Below are positions 37,360 to 48,106 of a stretch of 64,000 nt of DNA, piece by piece. The translations under genes and the position numbers were made by a program. Every line of letters starts with the position of its first letter. Positions within the stretch are counted from its first letter, which is position 1. The notes under the pieces were generated by a model, which saw only the letters and a list, made by a program, of their open reading frames with translations, ran no database searches and was not told where the DNA came from. The stretch is from Litchfieldella rifensis (GTDB taxonomy: Bacteria; Pseudomonadota; Gammaproteobacteria; Pseudomonadales; Halomonadaceae), in the NCBI RefSeq assembly GCF_042646605.1, contig NZ_JBHRUG010000029.1:1-64000 (forward strand). The letters are read 5' to 3'.

Positions 37360-39204
37360 TCAATCCAACTTGGTCAGATCGCGCACCGCACCCTTGTCGG
37401 CAGAGGTAGCGAGCAGCGCATAGGCCTTGAGTGCCGCCGACACCTTTCGGTCACGTTGGATGCCGGGTTTCCAGGCCCCACTGCCTCGATCCTCCATGGC
37501 CTTGCGGCGCGTATCCAATTCCGCGTCGGACAACTTGACATCGATGGCACGGCCAGGGATGTCGATGCGAATGATGTCGCCGGACTCGACCAGGCCGATG
37601 GCGCCGCCCGCCGCGGCTTCCGGCGACACATGGCCGATCGACAGCCCCGAGGTACCACCGGAAAAGCGCCCGTCGGTGAGCAATGCACAGGCCTTGCCCA
37701 AGCCCTTCGACTTCAGGTACGAGGTCGGATACAGCATTTCCTGCATGCCCGGTCCACCCTTGGGTCCCTCGTAGCGAATCACTACGACCTCGCCTTCGGT
37801 CACCTTGCCCTGAAGAATGTGCTCCACCGCCTGATCCTGGGACTCGACCACGTGGGCCGGGCCCTCGAAGACCAGAATCGAGTCGTCGACGCCGGCGGTC
37901 TTCACCACGCAGCCGTCACGCGCAATGTTGCCGTAGAGCACCGCCAGTCCGCCCTGCCGGGAGAAAGCGTGCTCGAGGTCGCGGATGCAACCGGTGGCGC
38001 GGTCGCCGTCCAGGCTCGGCCAGCGCGCGCTCTGCGAGAACGCCGTTTGGGTGGGAATGCCACCGGGGCCGGCCTTGAAGAACTCCACCACCTCGGGGGA
38101 CGGGCTTCTCATGATGTCCCACTCGTCGAGGGCGTCCTTGAGGGTATCCCCGTAGACGGTGGGAACCCGGGTATCCAACACCCCGGCGCGGTCGAGCTCG
38201 CCAAGGATCGCCATGATCCCGCCGGCGCGGTGCACATCCTCGATATGATACTTCTGGGTATTGGGCGCGACCTTGCACAGCTGGGGCACTTCCCGCGACA
38301 GCCGGTCGATATCGGCCATGGTGAAGTCGATCTCTGCCTCCTGGGCAGCGGCCAGCAGATGCAGGATGGTGTTGGTGGAGCCACCCATGGCGATGTCCAG
38401 CGTCATGGCGTTCCTGAACGCCGCCTGGGAGCCGATGGCCCGGGGCAGCAGGTGTGCCTCCTCGCCTTCGTAGTAGCGCTTGGCCAGTTCGACAATGCGA
38501 TGCCCGGCAGTCTCGAACAGCCGACGACGGTCGGCGTGGGTGGCCAGCACGGTACCGTTGCCCGGCAGCGCCAGACCCAGCGCCTCGGTCAGGCAGTTCA
38601 TCGAGTTGGCGGTGAACATGCCCGAACAGCTGCCGCAGGTCGGGCAGGCGCTGCGCTCGACCTCGGCCAGGGTGGCATCGTCCACCGAATCATCGGCGGC
38701 CATGACCATGGCGTCCACCAGGTCCAGGCCGTGGTCGAGCAGCTTGGTCTTGCCCGCTTCCATGGGGCCGCCGGAAACGAAGATCACCGGAATGTTGAGG
38801 CGCATGGCGGCCATCAGCATGCCCGGGGTAATCTTGTCGCAGTTGGAGATGCACACCAGCGCGTCGGCGCAATGGGCGTTGACCATGTACTCGACGCTGT
38901 CGGCGATGATGTCGCGGCTCGGCAGCGAGTAGAGCATGCCGTCATGGCCCATGGCGATGCCATCGTCCACCGCGATGGTATTGAACTCCTTGGCCACGCC
39001 ACCGGCCTTCTCGATCTCGCGGGCCACCAGTTGTCCCATGTCCTTGAGATGCACGTGCCCGGGTACGAACTGGGTGAAGGAGTTGGCCACGGCAATGATC
39101 GGCTTGTGGAAGTCATCGTCCTTCATGCCAGTGGCACGCCACAGAGCGCGGGCGCCGGCCATATTGCGGCCGGCGGTGGTGGTGCGGGAACGATATTCGG
39201 GCAT
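37360..39204 (-). CDS. ilvD: Dihydroxy-acid dehydratase
   Basis: 614 residues; iron-sulfur dehydratase of the branched-chain amino acid pathway (dihydroxyisovalerate to ketoisovalerate and the isoleucine equivalent). Cluster cysteines lie in ISNCDKITPG (Cys122) and SACPTCGSCSGMFTAN (187-193). The C-terminal GRFSGGTSGLSIGHVSPEAA is the family block. ATG at 39204 follows AGAGGACAGC. Upstream is a heptamer array before lon's stop. The other ilv genes are not in the window. Confidence 0.97.
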   Translation of the reverse strand: MPEYRSRTTTAGRNMAGARALWRATGMKDDDFHKPIIAVANSFTQFVPGHVHLKDMGQLVAREIEKAGGVAKEFNTIAVDDGIAMGHDGMLYSLPSRDIIADSVEYMVNAHCADALVCISNCDKITPGMLMAAMRLNIPVIFVSGGPMEAGKTKLLDHGLDLVDAMVMAADDSVDDATLAEVERSACPTCGSCSGMFTANSMNCLTEALGLALPGNGTVLATHADRRRLFETAGHRIVELAKRYYEGEEAHLLPRAIGSQAAFRNAMTLDIAMGGSTNTILHLLAAAQEAEIDFTMADIDRLSREVPQLCKVAPNTQKYHIEDVHRAGGIMAILGELDRAGVLDTRVPTVYGDTLKDALDEWDIMRSPSPEVVEFFKAGPGGIPTQTAFSQSARWPSLDGDRATGCIRDLEHAFSRQGGLAVLYGNIARDGCVVKTAGVDDSILVFEGPAHVVESQDQAVEHILQGKVTEGEVVVIRYEGPKGGPGMQEMLYPTSYLKSKGLGKACALLTDGRFSGGTSGLSIGHVSPEAAAGGAIGLVESGDIIRIDIPGRAIDVKLSDAELDTRRKAMEDRGSGAWKPGIQRDRKVSAALKAYALLATSADKGAVRDLTKLD

Positions 39205-39325
39205 GCTGTCCTCTATGCGCTTGCGCCGTCTTGGCCCACCCTCGCTCGGGGAGGAATGGGCCGACGGTCTCGGTGTCCAGGTTGGCCGTTGATTCTGGCA
39301 CGACCGAGGGCGGCTGGCCAGATGA

Positions 39326-39413
39326 CGGGCTTCGGGCTTCGGGCTTCGGGCTTCGGGCTTCGGGCTTCGGGCTTCGGGCTTCGGGCTTCGGGCTTCGGGC
39401 TTCGGGCTTCGGG
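39326..39413. repeat. Heptanucleotide tandem array (GGGCTTC)n
   Basis: About 12.5 perfect copies between the ilvD start and the lon stop. Confidence 0.94.
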
Positions 39414-39420
39414 TTTATAG

Positions 39421-39471
39421 TTTACAGCTTACAGCTTACAGCTCGTAGCTCGTAGCTCGTAGCTCGTAGCT
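39421..39471. repeat. Second heptamer block: (ACAGCTT)n then (CGTAGCT)n
   Basis: Three ACAGCTT-type units run directly into four to five CGTAGCT units. It ends a few bases before the lon stop codon. The change of heptamer keeps the seven-base register around GCT. Confidence 0.9.
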
Positions 39472-39475
39472 GAAC

Positions 39476-41899
39476 TTAGCCGAATACCACCTTGGCCACA
39501 TCCTGATAGCGCTTGGCGAAATGCACCGTCATGCCGTCCTTGAGGAAGTCCGGCAGTTCGTTGTAGTCGCGGCGGTTGGCGTCGGGCAGGATCACCTCGA
39601 AGATATCGCTGCGCCGTGCAGCGATGATCTTCTCGCGAATGCCGCCCACTGGCAGCACCTGGCCGGTGAGGGTCAGCTCGCCGGTCATCGCCAGTTGCCG
39701 ATCGACGGACTGGTGGCGAGCCAACGACAGCAAGGCCGTGGTCATGGTCACCCCGGCCGAGGGACCATCCTTGGGCGTGGCGCCTTCCGGGACGTGCAGG
39801 TGGATGAAGGCGTCGTTGAAGAAGTCGGCATCGGCGCCAAACTCCCCCAGGTGGCCCTGGACATAGCTGTAGGCGATATTGGCCGACTCCTGCATGACAT
39901 CACCGAGCTTGCCGGTCAGCTTGAAGCCGCGATCCAGGGCATGCACCTTGCCGGCTTCCACCGGGAGGGTAGCCCCGCCCATGGCGGTCCAGGCCAGCCC
40001 GGTGACCACCCCTTCCCCCTTGAGCACCTGCTCCTTGCGGAACAACGGCGCGCCGAGGAATTCCTCGAGGTTGTTGACCGATATCTTGACCGTCTGCTGC
40101 TCGCTCTCCAGCAACTTGACCGCTGCCTTGCGCACGATGCGGTGGAGTTGCTTCTCGAGCTGACGTACGCCGGCCTCACGCGCATAGCCTTCGATCACCT
40201 GCTTGAGCGCGGCCCGAGTGAGGTTGATGCGCTTCCTGGGGATCTTGTCGCGCTTCAATAGCTTGGGCCACAGGTGATGCCTGGCGATGGCCAGCTTCTC
40301 TTCGGCGATATAACCCGACAGGCGAATCTGCTCCATGCGATCGAGCAACGCCCCGGGAAGCGTATCCACGGTGTTGGCGGTACACACGAACAGCACCTTG
40401 GACAAGTCCAGGCGCACGTCCAGGTAGTGGTCGAGAAAGTCGATGTTCTGCTCCGGATCGAGTACCTCGAGCAATGCCGAGGCCGGGTCACCCTGAAAGG
40501 ACTGCCCCATCTTGTCGACCTCGTCGAGCATGATTACCGGGTTCTCGACCTCGACTTCCTTGATTGCCTGCACCAGCTTGCCGGGCATGGCCCCGATATA
40601 GGTGCGGCGGTGGCCCTTGATCTCGGCTTCGTCGCGCATGCCACCCACCGAAAAACGGTAGAACTCACGCCCCAGCGCCTCGGCGATGGAGCGCCCAACC
40701 GACGTCTTGCCGACCCCGGGCGGACCGACCAGCAGCAGGATCGAGCCACCGACATCGCCCTTGAAGGTGCCCTCGGCGAGAAATTCGATGATGCGGTCCT
40801 TGACGTCGTCCAGACCATCGTGGTCGCGGTCGAGAATTTGACGCGCATGCTTGAGGTCGAGCTGATCCTGGCTGGTGATGCCCCAGGGCAGTGAGGTCAA
40901 CCAATCCAGGTAATTGCGGGTAGTGCCATACTCCGGCGACCCGGTCTCCAGTACCGAGAGCTTGTCGAGTTCGTCGTCGATCCGCTCCATGACCCGCTCG
41001 GGCACCTGGAGTTCGGTGAGACGCTTGCGGAAGGTATCGACATCGTTCTCGCGATCGTCCTTGGAAATGCCCAGTTCACGTTGAATGATCTTGAGCTGTT
41101 CGCGCAGGAAGAACTCGCGCTGACGCTGCTGCATCTGAGCATTGACCTGCTCGCTGATCTCACTCTGGAGTTGGGCGACCTCGATCTCCTTGCGTAACAG
41201 CGGCAGTACCTTCTGCATTCTCTCCATCACCGGCAGCGTCTCGAGAATCTCCTGCAGTTCGGGACCCTTGGCCGAGGTGATGGCCGCGGCGAAGTCGCTC
41301 AGCGGCCCTGGCTCGTGCGGGCTAAAGCGATTCAAGTAATTCTTGAGCTCTTCGCCGTAGAGCGGGTTGATCGGCAGCAGCTCCTTGATGCCATTGATCA
41401 GTGCCATGGCATAGGCCCGCGTCTCGTCTTCCTCGGCTTTGACCGGCTCTCTCGGATAGGTGACCTCGACCAGGTACGGTGGCTTCTTCGATAGCCAACG
41501 CACGATACGGAAGCGCCGCATACCCTGGGCGATGAACTGAATCTGTTCATCCTCGCCTTGCACCTTGTGCACGCGCACGGCGGTACCAATCTCGGGAAAC
41601 TGGTCGAAGCTCAGATTTTCGACCCCGGCATCACCGACGAAAGCGACCCCCAGAGTATGATGGGGGGTATCGGTCACCCGCTGCATGGTGTCTTCCCAGC
41701 GCGGGCGATGAATCACCAAAGGCTGTACTTGGGCGGGAAAGAAGGGTCGATTGTGGATCGGCAGCAGATAAAGGTGTTCCGGCAGATAATCCTGGGTAGG
41801 AACCACCGCTCCACTCTGACGGGAGTCGTGACGCTGTTCCTCATCCTCGGAAGCTTCGGAAATGACATCATCATATAGGTCGTCGTCGTGCTCGCTCAT
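39476..41899 (-). CDS. lon: ATP-dependent protease La (Lon)
   Basis: 807 residues. An acidic N-terminal extension (about 1-45) precedes the Lon substrate-binding domain (about 50-245), the AAA+ module with Walker A GPPGVGKTS and LDEVDKMG, and the serine protease domain with DGPSAGVTM (catalytic Ser) and GGIREKIIAA (catalytic Lys). Degrades misfolded and regulatory proteins in the cytosol. Two consecutive ATGs lie at 41902 and 41899; the second is better spaced from AGGA. The stop adjoins heptamer repeats. Confidence 0.96.
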   Translation of the reverse strand: MSEHDDDLYDDVISEASEDEEQRHDSRQSGAVVPTQDYLPEHLYLLPIHNRPFFPAQVQPLVIHRPRWEDTMQRVTDTPHHTLGVAFVGDAGVENLSFDQFPEIGTAVRVHKVQGEDEQIQFIAQGMRRFRIVRWLSKKPPYLVEVTYPREPVKAEEDETRAYAMALINGIKELLPINPLYGEELKNYLNRFSPHEPGPLSDFAAAITSAKGPELQEILETLPVMERMQKVLPLLRKEIEVAQLQSEISEQVNAQMQQRQREFFLREQLKIIQRELGISKDDRENDVDTFRKRLTELQVPERVMERIDDELDKLSVLETGSPEYGTTRNYLDWLTSLPWGITSQDQLDLKHARQILDRDHDGLDDVKDRIIEFLAEGTFKGDVGGSILLLVGPPGVGKTSVGRSIAEALGREFYRFSVGGMRDEAEIKGHRRTYIGAMPGKLVQAIKEVEVENPVIMLDEVDKMGQSFQGDPASALLEVLDPEQNIDFLDHYLDVRLDLSKVLFVCTANTVDTLPGALLDRMEQIRLSGYIAEEKLAIARHHLWPKLLKRDKIPRKRINLTRAALKQVIEGYAREAGVRQLEKQLHRIVRKAAVKLLESEQQTVKISVNNLEEFLGAPLFRKEQVLKGEGVVTGLAWTAMGGATLPVEAGKVHALDRGFKLTGKLGDVMQESANIAYSYVQGHLGEFGADADFFNDAFIHLHVPEGATPKDGPSAGVTMTTALLSLARHQSVDRQLAMTGELTLTGQVLPVGGIREKIIAARRSDIFEVILPDANRRDYNELPDFLKDGMTVHFAKRYQDVAKVVFG

Positions 41900-42023
41900 C
41901 ATGCATCCTGTATCGAGAGGTCCGTTGACCGCGTTGGGTACTGGAATGCGGGCGCTGATGACGAACTTCAAGCACCTAAGGTGTGTTCACGATAATCCGT
42001 CAACCACGGTAACGACAACATCG

Positions 42024-42923
42024 CTAAGGGAATGATGGCAATGGGCGTCCATTGACCGTCACTTCACCGGCCTCGATCTCGATCGTCAGGCGCTCGGTAT
42101 CCAACGGCAGGCCAAGCTGCATGGCTACCAGGGGCGGCGGAGCCGTCCAGGTGAAGTGACCGTCGAGACGCGATCGCCAATGCTTCCGACCGGCGGCACT
42201 CTCCAGGTCGGTCAGCCTGAACTCACCCCAGTCACCGCCCGTGAAGCGCAGTTCACCGACGATATCGACTGACAGGCCGAGAGAAGGACTCGATACGCGC
42301 AAGGTTTCCAGCGACCAGCGCGGCGGTCGCTGGCCCGTGCCGGCCCGGTAACGGGTCTCGAGGGTCAGCGGCTCCACCAGCAGGGCGCTCTCCCCTTGCT
42401 CGACCTGCAGAGGCCCGACACGGGCCTGCACCTGCAGATCGTCTTGGCGACCATCGAGCACCAGTTCGCCGCCCTGGAAATCGAACTGTCGCTCGCCCTC
42501 GGTGGCTCGAAACGCCGCCAGGTCGACACGTACCGTCATGTCGTTGGACAGGGTTCGATAGTTGGCATGCCAGCGTGGCGGCGTGGCGGGCAGGCGCTCG
42601 CCGAACAGCGGGACCGCCTCCTCGGCGAGGATCGGCATCAGGCTGCCATCGGCACGCGTGGAGAGAAGTCCATGACGCGCGGTGTACGGCAGCTCGATCC
42701 GCCAGCCGTTGTCGAGCCGTGGCGTCACGACGATCTCGCCATGCGACGCGAACCAGCCCTGCTCGACCCCACGACGCTCGACCTGAAGATCGCTGCGCGC
42801 ATCGAGACGATTCACGATGCGCTCGAGCTCACGCTCGAAGAGCAGGCTGGAGGTGGCCTGGGCAGCCAGATACCCCACCCCCAGCACCGCGATGACGATA
42901 ACAACGAACAGTCCCTTGCGCAT
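42024..42923 (-). CDS. DUF945 (YdgA-like) family membrane-anchored protein
   Basis: 299 residues. An N-terminal membrane anchor or uncleaved signal (about 4-24, GLFVVIVIAVLGVGYLAAQ) precedes a beta-rich periplasmic region. It has the YdgA pattern: ERELERIVNRLDA near 37-50, then RRGVEQGWFASHG. The family is of unknown function, linked loosely to envelope or motility phenotypes. GAGGAG precedes ATG at 42923. It follows pgpA by 28 bases, so it may extend that operon. It is somewhat shorter than E. coli YdgA. Confidence 0.75.
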   Translation of the reverse strand: MRKGLFVVIVIAVLGVGYLAAQATSSLLFERELERIVNRLDARSDLQVERRGVEQGWFASHGEIVVTPRLDNGWRIELPYTARHGLLSTRADGSLMPILAEEAVPLFGERLPATPPRWHANYRTLSNDMTVRVDLAAFRATEGERQFDFQGGELVLDGRQDDLQVQARVGPLQVEQGESALLVEPLTLETRYRAGTGQRPPRWSLETLRVSSPSLGLSVDIVGELRFTGGDWGEFRLTDLESAAGRKHWRSRLDGHFTWTAPPPLVAMQLGLPLDTERLTIEIEAGEVTVNGRPLPSFP

Positions 42924-42951
42924 GGATCTCCTCGTCAGGAAGTGTCTTTTC

Positions 42952-43425
42952 TCAATGCAGCCATAACCACAAGTGGATGCTCCCCCACGCATAAAGAGCG
43001 GCCATGACATCATCGATCATGATACCGAAGCCACCGGCCACCCGGCGGTCGGCCCAACGAATGGGCCAGGGCTTGAAGACATCGAAGATGCGAAAGACGA
43101 CAAACCCCCACAATGCCGCTTCCCAGGAAAACGGCACCGCCGCCATGGTCAGCCAGTAACCGACGAATTCGTCCCAGACGATCCCCGAGTGGTCGTGCAC
43201 CCCTAGATCTCGCGAGGTCTTGTCACACAACCAGATGCCGATCAGCATGGCCACGCTGACCAGGCTCAGGTACCAGCCCAGCGGCAGGTCGGACATCAGC
43301 CAATAGACGGGAATCGCTGCCAGAGTGCCGAAAGTCCCCGGCGCCCAGGGCACGGCGCCACTGCCCAGGCCAAAGGCCAGGAAATGCGTGGGACGCCGCC
43401 AGACGCTCGCGGGAGCGCGATTCAT
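42952..43425 (-). CDS. pgpA: Phosphatidylglycerophosphatase A
   Basis: 157-residue integral membrane phosphatase that makes phosphatidylglycerol from its phosphate. Signature elements are GLGSGAVPWAPGTFGTLA, WDEFVGYW, FRIFDVFKPWPI and GGFGIMIDDVMAA, with about four hydrophobic segments. The start overlaps the thiL stop (ATGA), coupling translation. thiL-pgpA is a widespread pair. Confidence 0.95.
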   Translation of the reverse strand: MNRAPASVWRRPTHFLAFGLGSGAVPWAPGTFGTLAAIPVYWLMSDLPLGWYLSLVSVAMLIGIWLCDKTSRDLGVHDHSGIVWDEFVGYWLTMAAVPFSWEAALWGFVVFRIFDVFKPWPIRWADRRVAGGFGIMIDDVMAALYAWGSIHLWLWLH

Positions 43426-44393
43426 GGAGTGTCCCCGCGAAAGTGCAGCCAACCACTCGGAATCGAATCGGCCACCCCGCGGATGCCCGGCTCGGCGGCA
43501 AGACTGCCGATCACGGTCAGGGGAACACCCAGCGCCTCCAGGCGTGCACGCGCCTCGTCGACAGCGGAGGGCGGCAAGCTGACGAGCAGTTCATAGTCGT
43601 CGCCACCGCCCAGGGCGGCGCGATAGGCCTCTTCCTCGCCCAGGCGCTCGACCAGGCCGGGCGCCAGGGGCAAGGCCTCGCCATCCAGATCGGCCCCTAC
43701 GCCAGACGCCTCGCACACATGACGCAAGTCCGCCAGCAGGCCATCGGAGACATCGATGGCGGCCGTGGCCACCCCGCGCAACGCTTGCCCGGCGGCGATA
43801 CGGGGCTGGGGCAACAGATAGGCGGCCAGCAAGGGATCATCGAGATTGCGCTCGCCATCCTGCCAGGCCCGCAAACCGCCATGCCCACCGCCGAGGGTAC
43901 CGGTCACCGCCAGCACGTCGCCCGCTCGGGCACCATTGCGCCGCAACGCCGTACCTGGCGGCAACTCGCCATGCACGGTAACGCCGATGCTCAATTCACC
44001 GCGGGCGATATCGCCACCCACCAATGACACGCCACTGGCATCGCACAATTCATGGAAGCCTCGCGCGAAGTCGGCGAGCCAGTCGTCCTGCGCCTCGGGG
44101 AGCGTCAATGCCATCAGGCACCAGCGCGGCGTGGCCCCCATCGCCGCCAGATCACTGAGGCTGACCGCCAGCGCCCGATGGCCAATGGCATGGGCCGGCG
44201 CTGCGGCGGGAAAGTGTACATCGACGACCGAGGTATCCACGCTCACGACCAGCCAGTGCCCAGGGCTGGGCTGCAACAGGGTACAATCGTCTCCCACTCC
44301 CAACTGCACGCTGTCGTCAGCGGGCTGGCGAGAGAAGTAGCGGGCGATCAGCTCGAACTCGCTGGACATCTGGCTAGGCATCGTCCAGGACAT
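43422..44393 (-). CDS. thiL: Thiamine-monophosphate kinase
   Basis: 323 residues; phosphorylates TMP to the cofactor TPP. The family blocks are FELIARYF, VGDDCTLL, VVSVDTSVVDVHF, SDLAAMGATPRW, GGDIARG, AIDVSDGLLADL and GGGDDYELL. Three in-frame ATGs (44393, 44381, 44369) could start the protein. The last best matches the E. coli N-terminus, while the first abuts the nusB stop. None has a strong SD. It is in the nusB-thiL-pgpA operon. Confidence 0.95.
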   Translation of the reverse strand: MSWTMPSQMSSEFELIARYFSRQPADDSVQLGVGDDCTLLQPSPGHWLVVSVDTSVVDVHFPAAAPAHAIGHRALAVSLSDLAAMGATPRWCLMALTLPEAQDDWLADFARGFHELCDASGVSLVGGDIARGELSIGVTVHGELPPGTALRRNGARAGDVLAVTGTLGGGHGGLRAWQDGERNLDDPLLAAYLLPQPRIAAGQALRGVATAAIDVSDGLLADLRHVCEASGVGADLDGEALPLAPGLVERLGEEEAYRAALGGGDDYELLVSLPPSAVDEARARLEALGVPLTVIGSLAAEPGIRGVADSIPSGWLHFRGDTP

Positions 44394-44394
44394 G

Positions 44395-44892
44395 TCAGCG
44401 ACGCGCGCTGACCTCGGAATAGCGCAAGCGTGCCGCTAGCTTGTCGAGAATGCCATTGACGTACTTGTGACCGTCGGTGGCACCGAAGGACTTGGCGAGC
44501 TCCACGCCTTCGTTGATCACCGCCCGATAGGGCACTTCCATGCGCCGCGACAGCTCATAGGTCCCCAACCGCAGGATCGCCAACTCGATGGGATCGAGAT
44601 CTTCCAGGCGACGGTCGAGTACCGGGGCGATGGTGGCATCGAGATCGGCCTGGAAGCGCACCACGTTATGCAGCAGTTCATGGAACAGTGCCAGGTCGGC
44701 GATTTCCATCACCTTATGCCAGTTCTCGTGATCCTCCAGGTCGTCGTCGGCGATCTGGCTACGAAACTCGGCTTCCACCACGGAGATCGGCTTGCCGGTC
44801 AGTTGCCACTGGTAAAGCCCCTGCACGGCGAGCTCACGGGCCGCATGGCGTGCCTGCTGTGCCTTCGACGGGGCGCGATGCGATTGGCTCAT
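44395..44892 (-). CDS. nusB: Transcription antitermination factor NusB
   Basis: 165 residues, all-helical; binds boxA RNA with S10 in rRNA antitermination. The start ARHAARELAVQGLYQWQLTG and C-terminal IELAILRLGTYELSRR, VINEGVELAKSFG and KYVNGILDKLA are the family blocks. A short hydrophilic N-terminal tail precedes them. It overlaps ribH by four bases (ATGA). Confidence 0.96.
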   Translation of the reverse strand: MSQSHRAPSKAQQARHAARELAVQGLYQWQLTGKPISVVEAEFRSQIADDDLEDHENWHKVMEIADLALFHELLHNVVRFQADLDATIAPVLDRRLEDLDPIELAILRLGTYELSRRMEVPYRAVINEGVELAKSFGATDGHKYVNGILDKLAARLRYSEVSARR

Positions 44893-45380
44893 GCCTCACC
44901 TCCGTCTTGCGCGAAGCAACGCAGCAGCGAGACCATTTCCATCGCCGCCATGGCTGCCTCGGCGCCCTTGTTGCCAGCCTTGGTGCCGGAACGTTCGATG
45001 GCCTGCTCGATGGAGTTCACGGTCAGTACACCATTGGCGATGGGCGTGTCGAATTCGAGCTGCAGGTTGCCGAGTGCCGCATTGCAACCGCCTGCCACGT
45101 ATTCGAAATGCGGAGTGCCACCACGAATGACCGCCCCCAGGGCAATGACGGCATCCGGCCTGGCGACCTTCAAGACCCGCTTGACCGCCAGCGGCAGCTC
45201 CCAGGCGCCCGGTACGTGAACGATATCGATATGCTCGGCATCCACGCCATGACGCACCAGGCTATCCACAGCGCCTTCCACCAGGCTATCGACCACATGG
45301 TGGTTGAAGCGGCCCACCACGATCACGTAGCGACCATCGACATCGGTGAAGCTGCCTTCGACTTGGGAGATAGGTTGCAT
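44889..45380 (-). CDS. ribH: 6,7-dimethyl-8-ribityllumazine synthase
   Basis: 163 residues; condenses the RibB and RibA/RibD products into lumazine, the substrate of riboflavin synthase. The blocks GRFNHHVVDSLVEGA, VPGAWELP, GAVIRGGTPHFEYV, NGVLTVNSIEQA and AGNKGAEAA are diagnostic. ATG at 45380, nine bases after AGGA, is preferred to a TTG three codons upstream. It overlaps nusB. Confidence 0.96.
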   Translation of the reverse strand: MQPISQVEGSFTDVDGRYVIVVGRFNHHVVDSLVEGAVDSLVRHGVDAEHIDIVHVPGAWELPLAVKRVLKVARPDAVIALGAVIRGGTPHFEYVAGGCNAALGNLQLEFDTPIANGVLTVNSIEQAIERSGTKAGNKGAEAAMAAMEMVSLLRCFAQDGGEA

Positions 45381-45504
45381 GGTATCCAATCCTGCTTAAT
45401 CTGCAGCGTGCCCATGGGACACATCATAAAGGGGGCCTGTCACGAGGCCCCGGTCAAGGGCGACACTCTGGCCCAGCGGGCCGAGGCCGGATGCCTGCTG
45501 TATA

Positions 45505-46668
45505 TCAGGGACTCAGGCGTTCGACGACCTCGAGATCGAAACCGGACAGCGCCGAGAACTTCCACGGCGAGCTGAGCAGGCGCATCTTGCCCACCCCGAG
45601 ATGACGCAGAATCTGTGACCCGGTACCGATGGTCAGATAGTTGCCGGCGCCGTCGGAATCGCTGGTACGCGGTGCCCGCTTGCGCTCCAGCAGGACGTCG
45701 AGCTGATCCTTGAAATCCTGATGCGGCCGGCCATCGTCGAGCAGCACGAAGACGCCGGCATTCACCTTGGCGATCTCGGCCAGTGCTCCCTGGGCGGTCC
45801 AACTTTGACTACCGGGCCTGGTCAGCGTCAACAAGTCGCGCAGCGGCTCGGCCAGGTGCACGCGCACGGTGGTCGGCTGCTGAGGATCGGGACGTCCCTT
45901 GACCAGCGCCAGATGATGCGCGCCCTGGATGCTGTCGCGGAACACATGCAGCGTCAGCTCCCCGAAGGCGGTCGTCACCGGATTGGCTTCGAGGTGCTCG
46001 ACGGTCTGTTCGTTATGGATCCGGTAGTGAATCAGGTCAGCGATGGTGCCGACCTTCAGGCCGTGTTCGGCGGCGAAACGCTCGAGCTCCGGACGCCGCG
46101 CCATGCTGCCGTCATCGCTCATCACTTCGCAGATCACGCCACTGGGGGCGAGCCCCGCCATGGCGGCCAGGTCGCAGGCGGCTTCGGTATGTCCGGCACG
46201 ACGCAGCACGCCGCCCGGCTCGGCCATCAACGGGAACACATGTCCCGGCTGGACGATGTCCTCGGGGCGGGCGTCGCGCGCCACGGCGGCCTGCACGGTG
46301 CGTGCCCGGTCGGCGGCGGAAATGCCGGTCGACACACCCTCGGCGGCTTCGATGGACAGGGTGAACTTGGTGCCGAACCCCGAGCCATTGTCACGCACCA
46401 TCAGCGGCAGCTTGAGCCGCTCGCAGCGCTCACGGGTCATCGGCAGGCAGATCAGGCCACGAGCATGGCGAGCCATGAAGTTGATATGCTCGGCCTGCAC
46501 CTTTTCGGCGGCCATGATGATATCACCCTCATTCTCGCGATCCTCATCGTCCATGAGAATCACCATCTTGCCCTGCCGAATGTCCTCGATCAGGTCCTCG
46601 ACTCGCGCCAGGCCGGTTGCCTGCGTCGCCTCGTTAGCGGGGGCCGAATCCTGGGATGAATGCGCCAT
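45505..46668 (-). CDS. ribB: 3,4-dihydroxy-2-butanone-4-phosphate synthase with degenerate GTP cyclohydrolase II-like C-domain
   Basis: 387 residues. The N-terminal RibB domain (about 20-225) is intact: MDDEDRENEGDI, RERCERLKLPLMV, DRARTVQAA, GHVFPL and GHTEAACDLAAMAG. The C-terminal part (about 230-385) aligns in plan with GTP cyclohydrolase II but lacks its zinc-binding cysteine cluster and catalytic motif, so it is probably inactive. The same RibB form is known in Pseudomonas. A separate ribA should be elsewhere. GGAGACTCC precedes the ATG. Just upstream lies a 293-base repeat-filled gap where ribE is expected. Confidence 0.93.
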   Translation of the reverse strand: MAHSSQDSAPANEATQATGLARVEDLIEDIRQGKMVILMDDEDRENEGDIIMAAEKVQAEHINFMARHARGLICLPMTRERCERLKLPLMVRDNGSGFGTKFTLSIEAAEGVSTGISAADRARTVQAAVARDARPEDIVQPGHVFPLMAEPGGVLRRAGHTEAACDLAAMAGLAPSGVICEVMSDDGSMARRPELERFAAEHGLKVGTIADLIHYRIHNEQTVEHLEANPVTTAFGELTLHVFRDSIQGAHHLALVKGRPDPQQPTTVRVHLAEPLRDLLTLTRPGSQSWTAQGALAEIAKVNAGVFVLLDDGRPHQDFKDQLDVLLERKRAPRTSDSDGAGNYLTIGTGSQILRHLGVGKMRLLSSPWKFSALSGFDLEVVERLSP

Positions 46669-46772
46669 GGAGTCTCCGAATCACATTGGTGCGAGGTGTT
46701 GCCGGCTCGCGACACGGCTTGCCGGCCGAGTTGCCATTTACCAACGCCTCACTTCAGTCGGCGCTCAGGGTA

Positions 46773-46864
46773 CCTTGGCGCGGCGTCGGGCGCCAGTAGT
46801 GAGCACCTTGGCGCGGCGTCGGGCGCCAGTAGTGAGCACCTTGGCGCGGCGCCGGGCGCCAGTA
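46773..46864. repeat. 33-bp tandem repeat (2.8 copies)
   Basis: Unit CCTTGGCGCGGCGTCGGGCG plus CCAGTAGTGAGCA, at 46773, 46806 and 46839. The third copy has one T-to-C change and ends early. It sits between the ribB start and ribD. Confidence 0.92.
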
Positions 46865-46868
46865 TCCG

Positions 46869-48101
<1,233 letters not shown>

Positions 48102-48106
48102 GGCGA

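Noticed and set aside
37042..39420. 792-codon open frame on the plus strand across ilvD
   Set aside because: It is antisense to an unmistakable ilvD, has no SD, and ends in a heptamer array. High GC keeps the opposite strand open. Only the separate 35-codon ORF near its start is kept, in a different frame.
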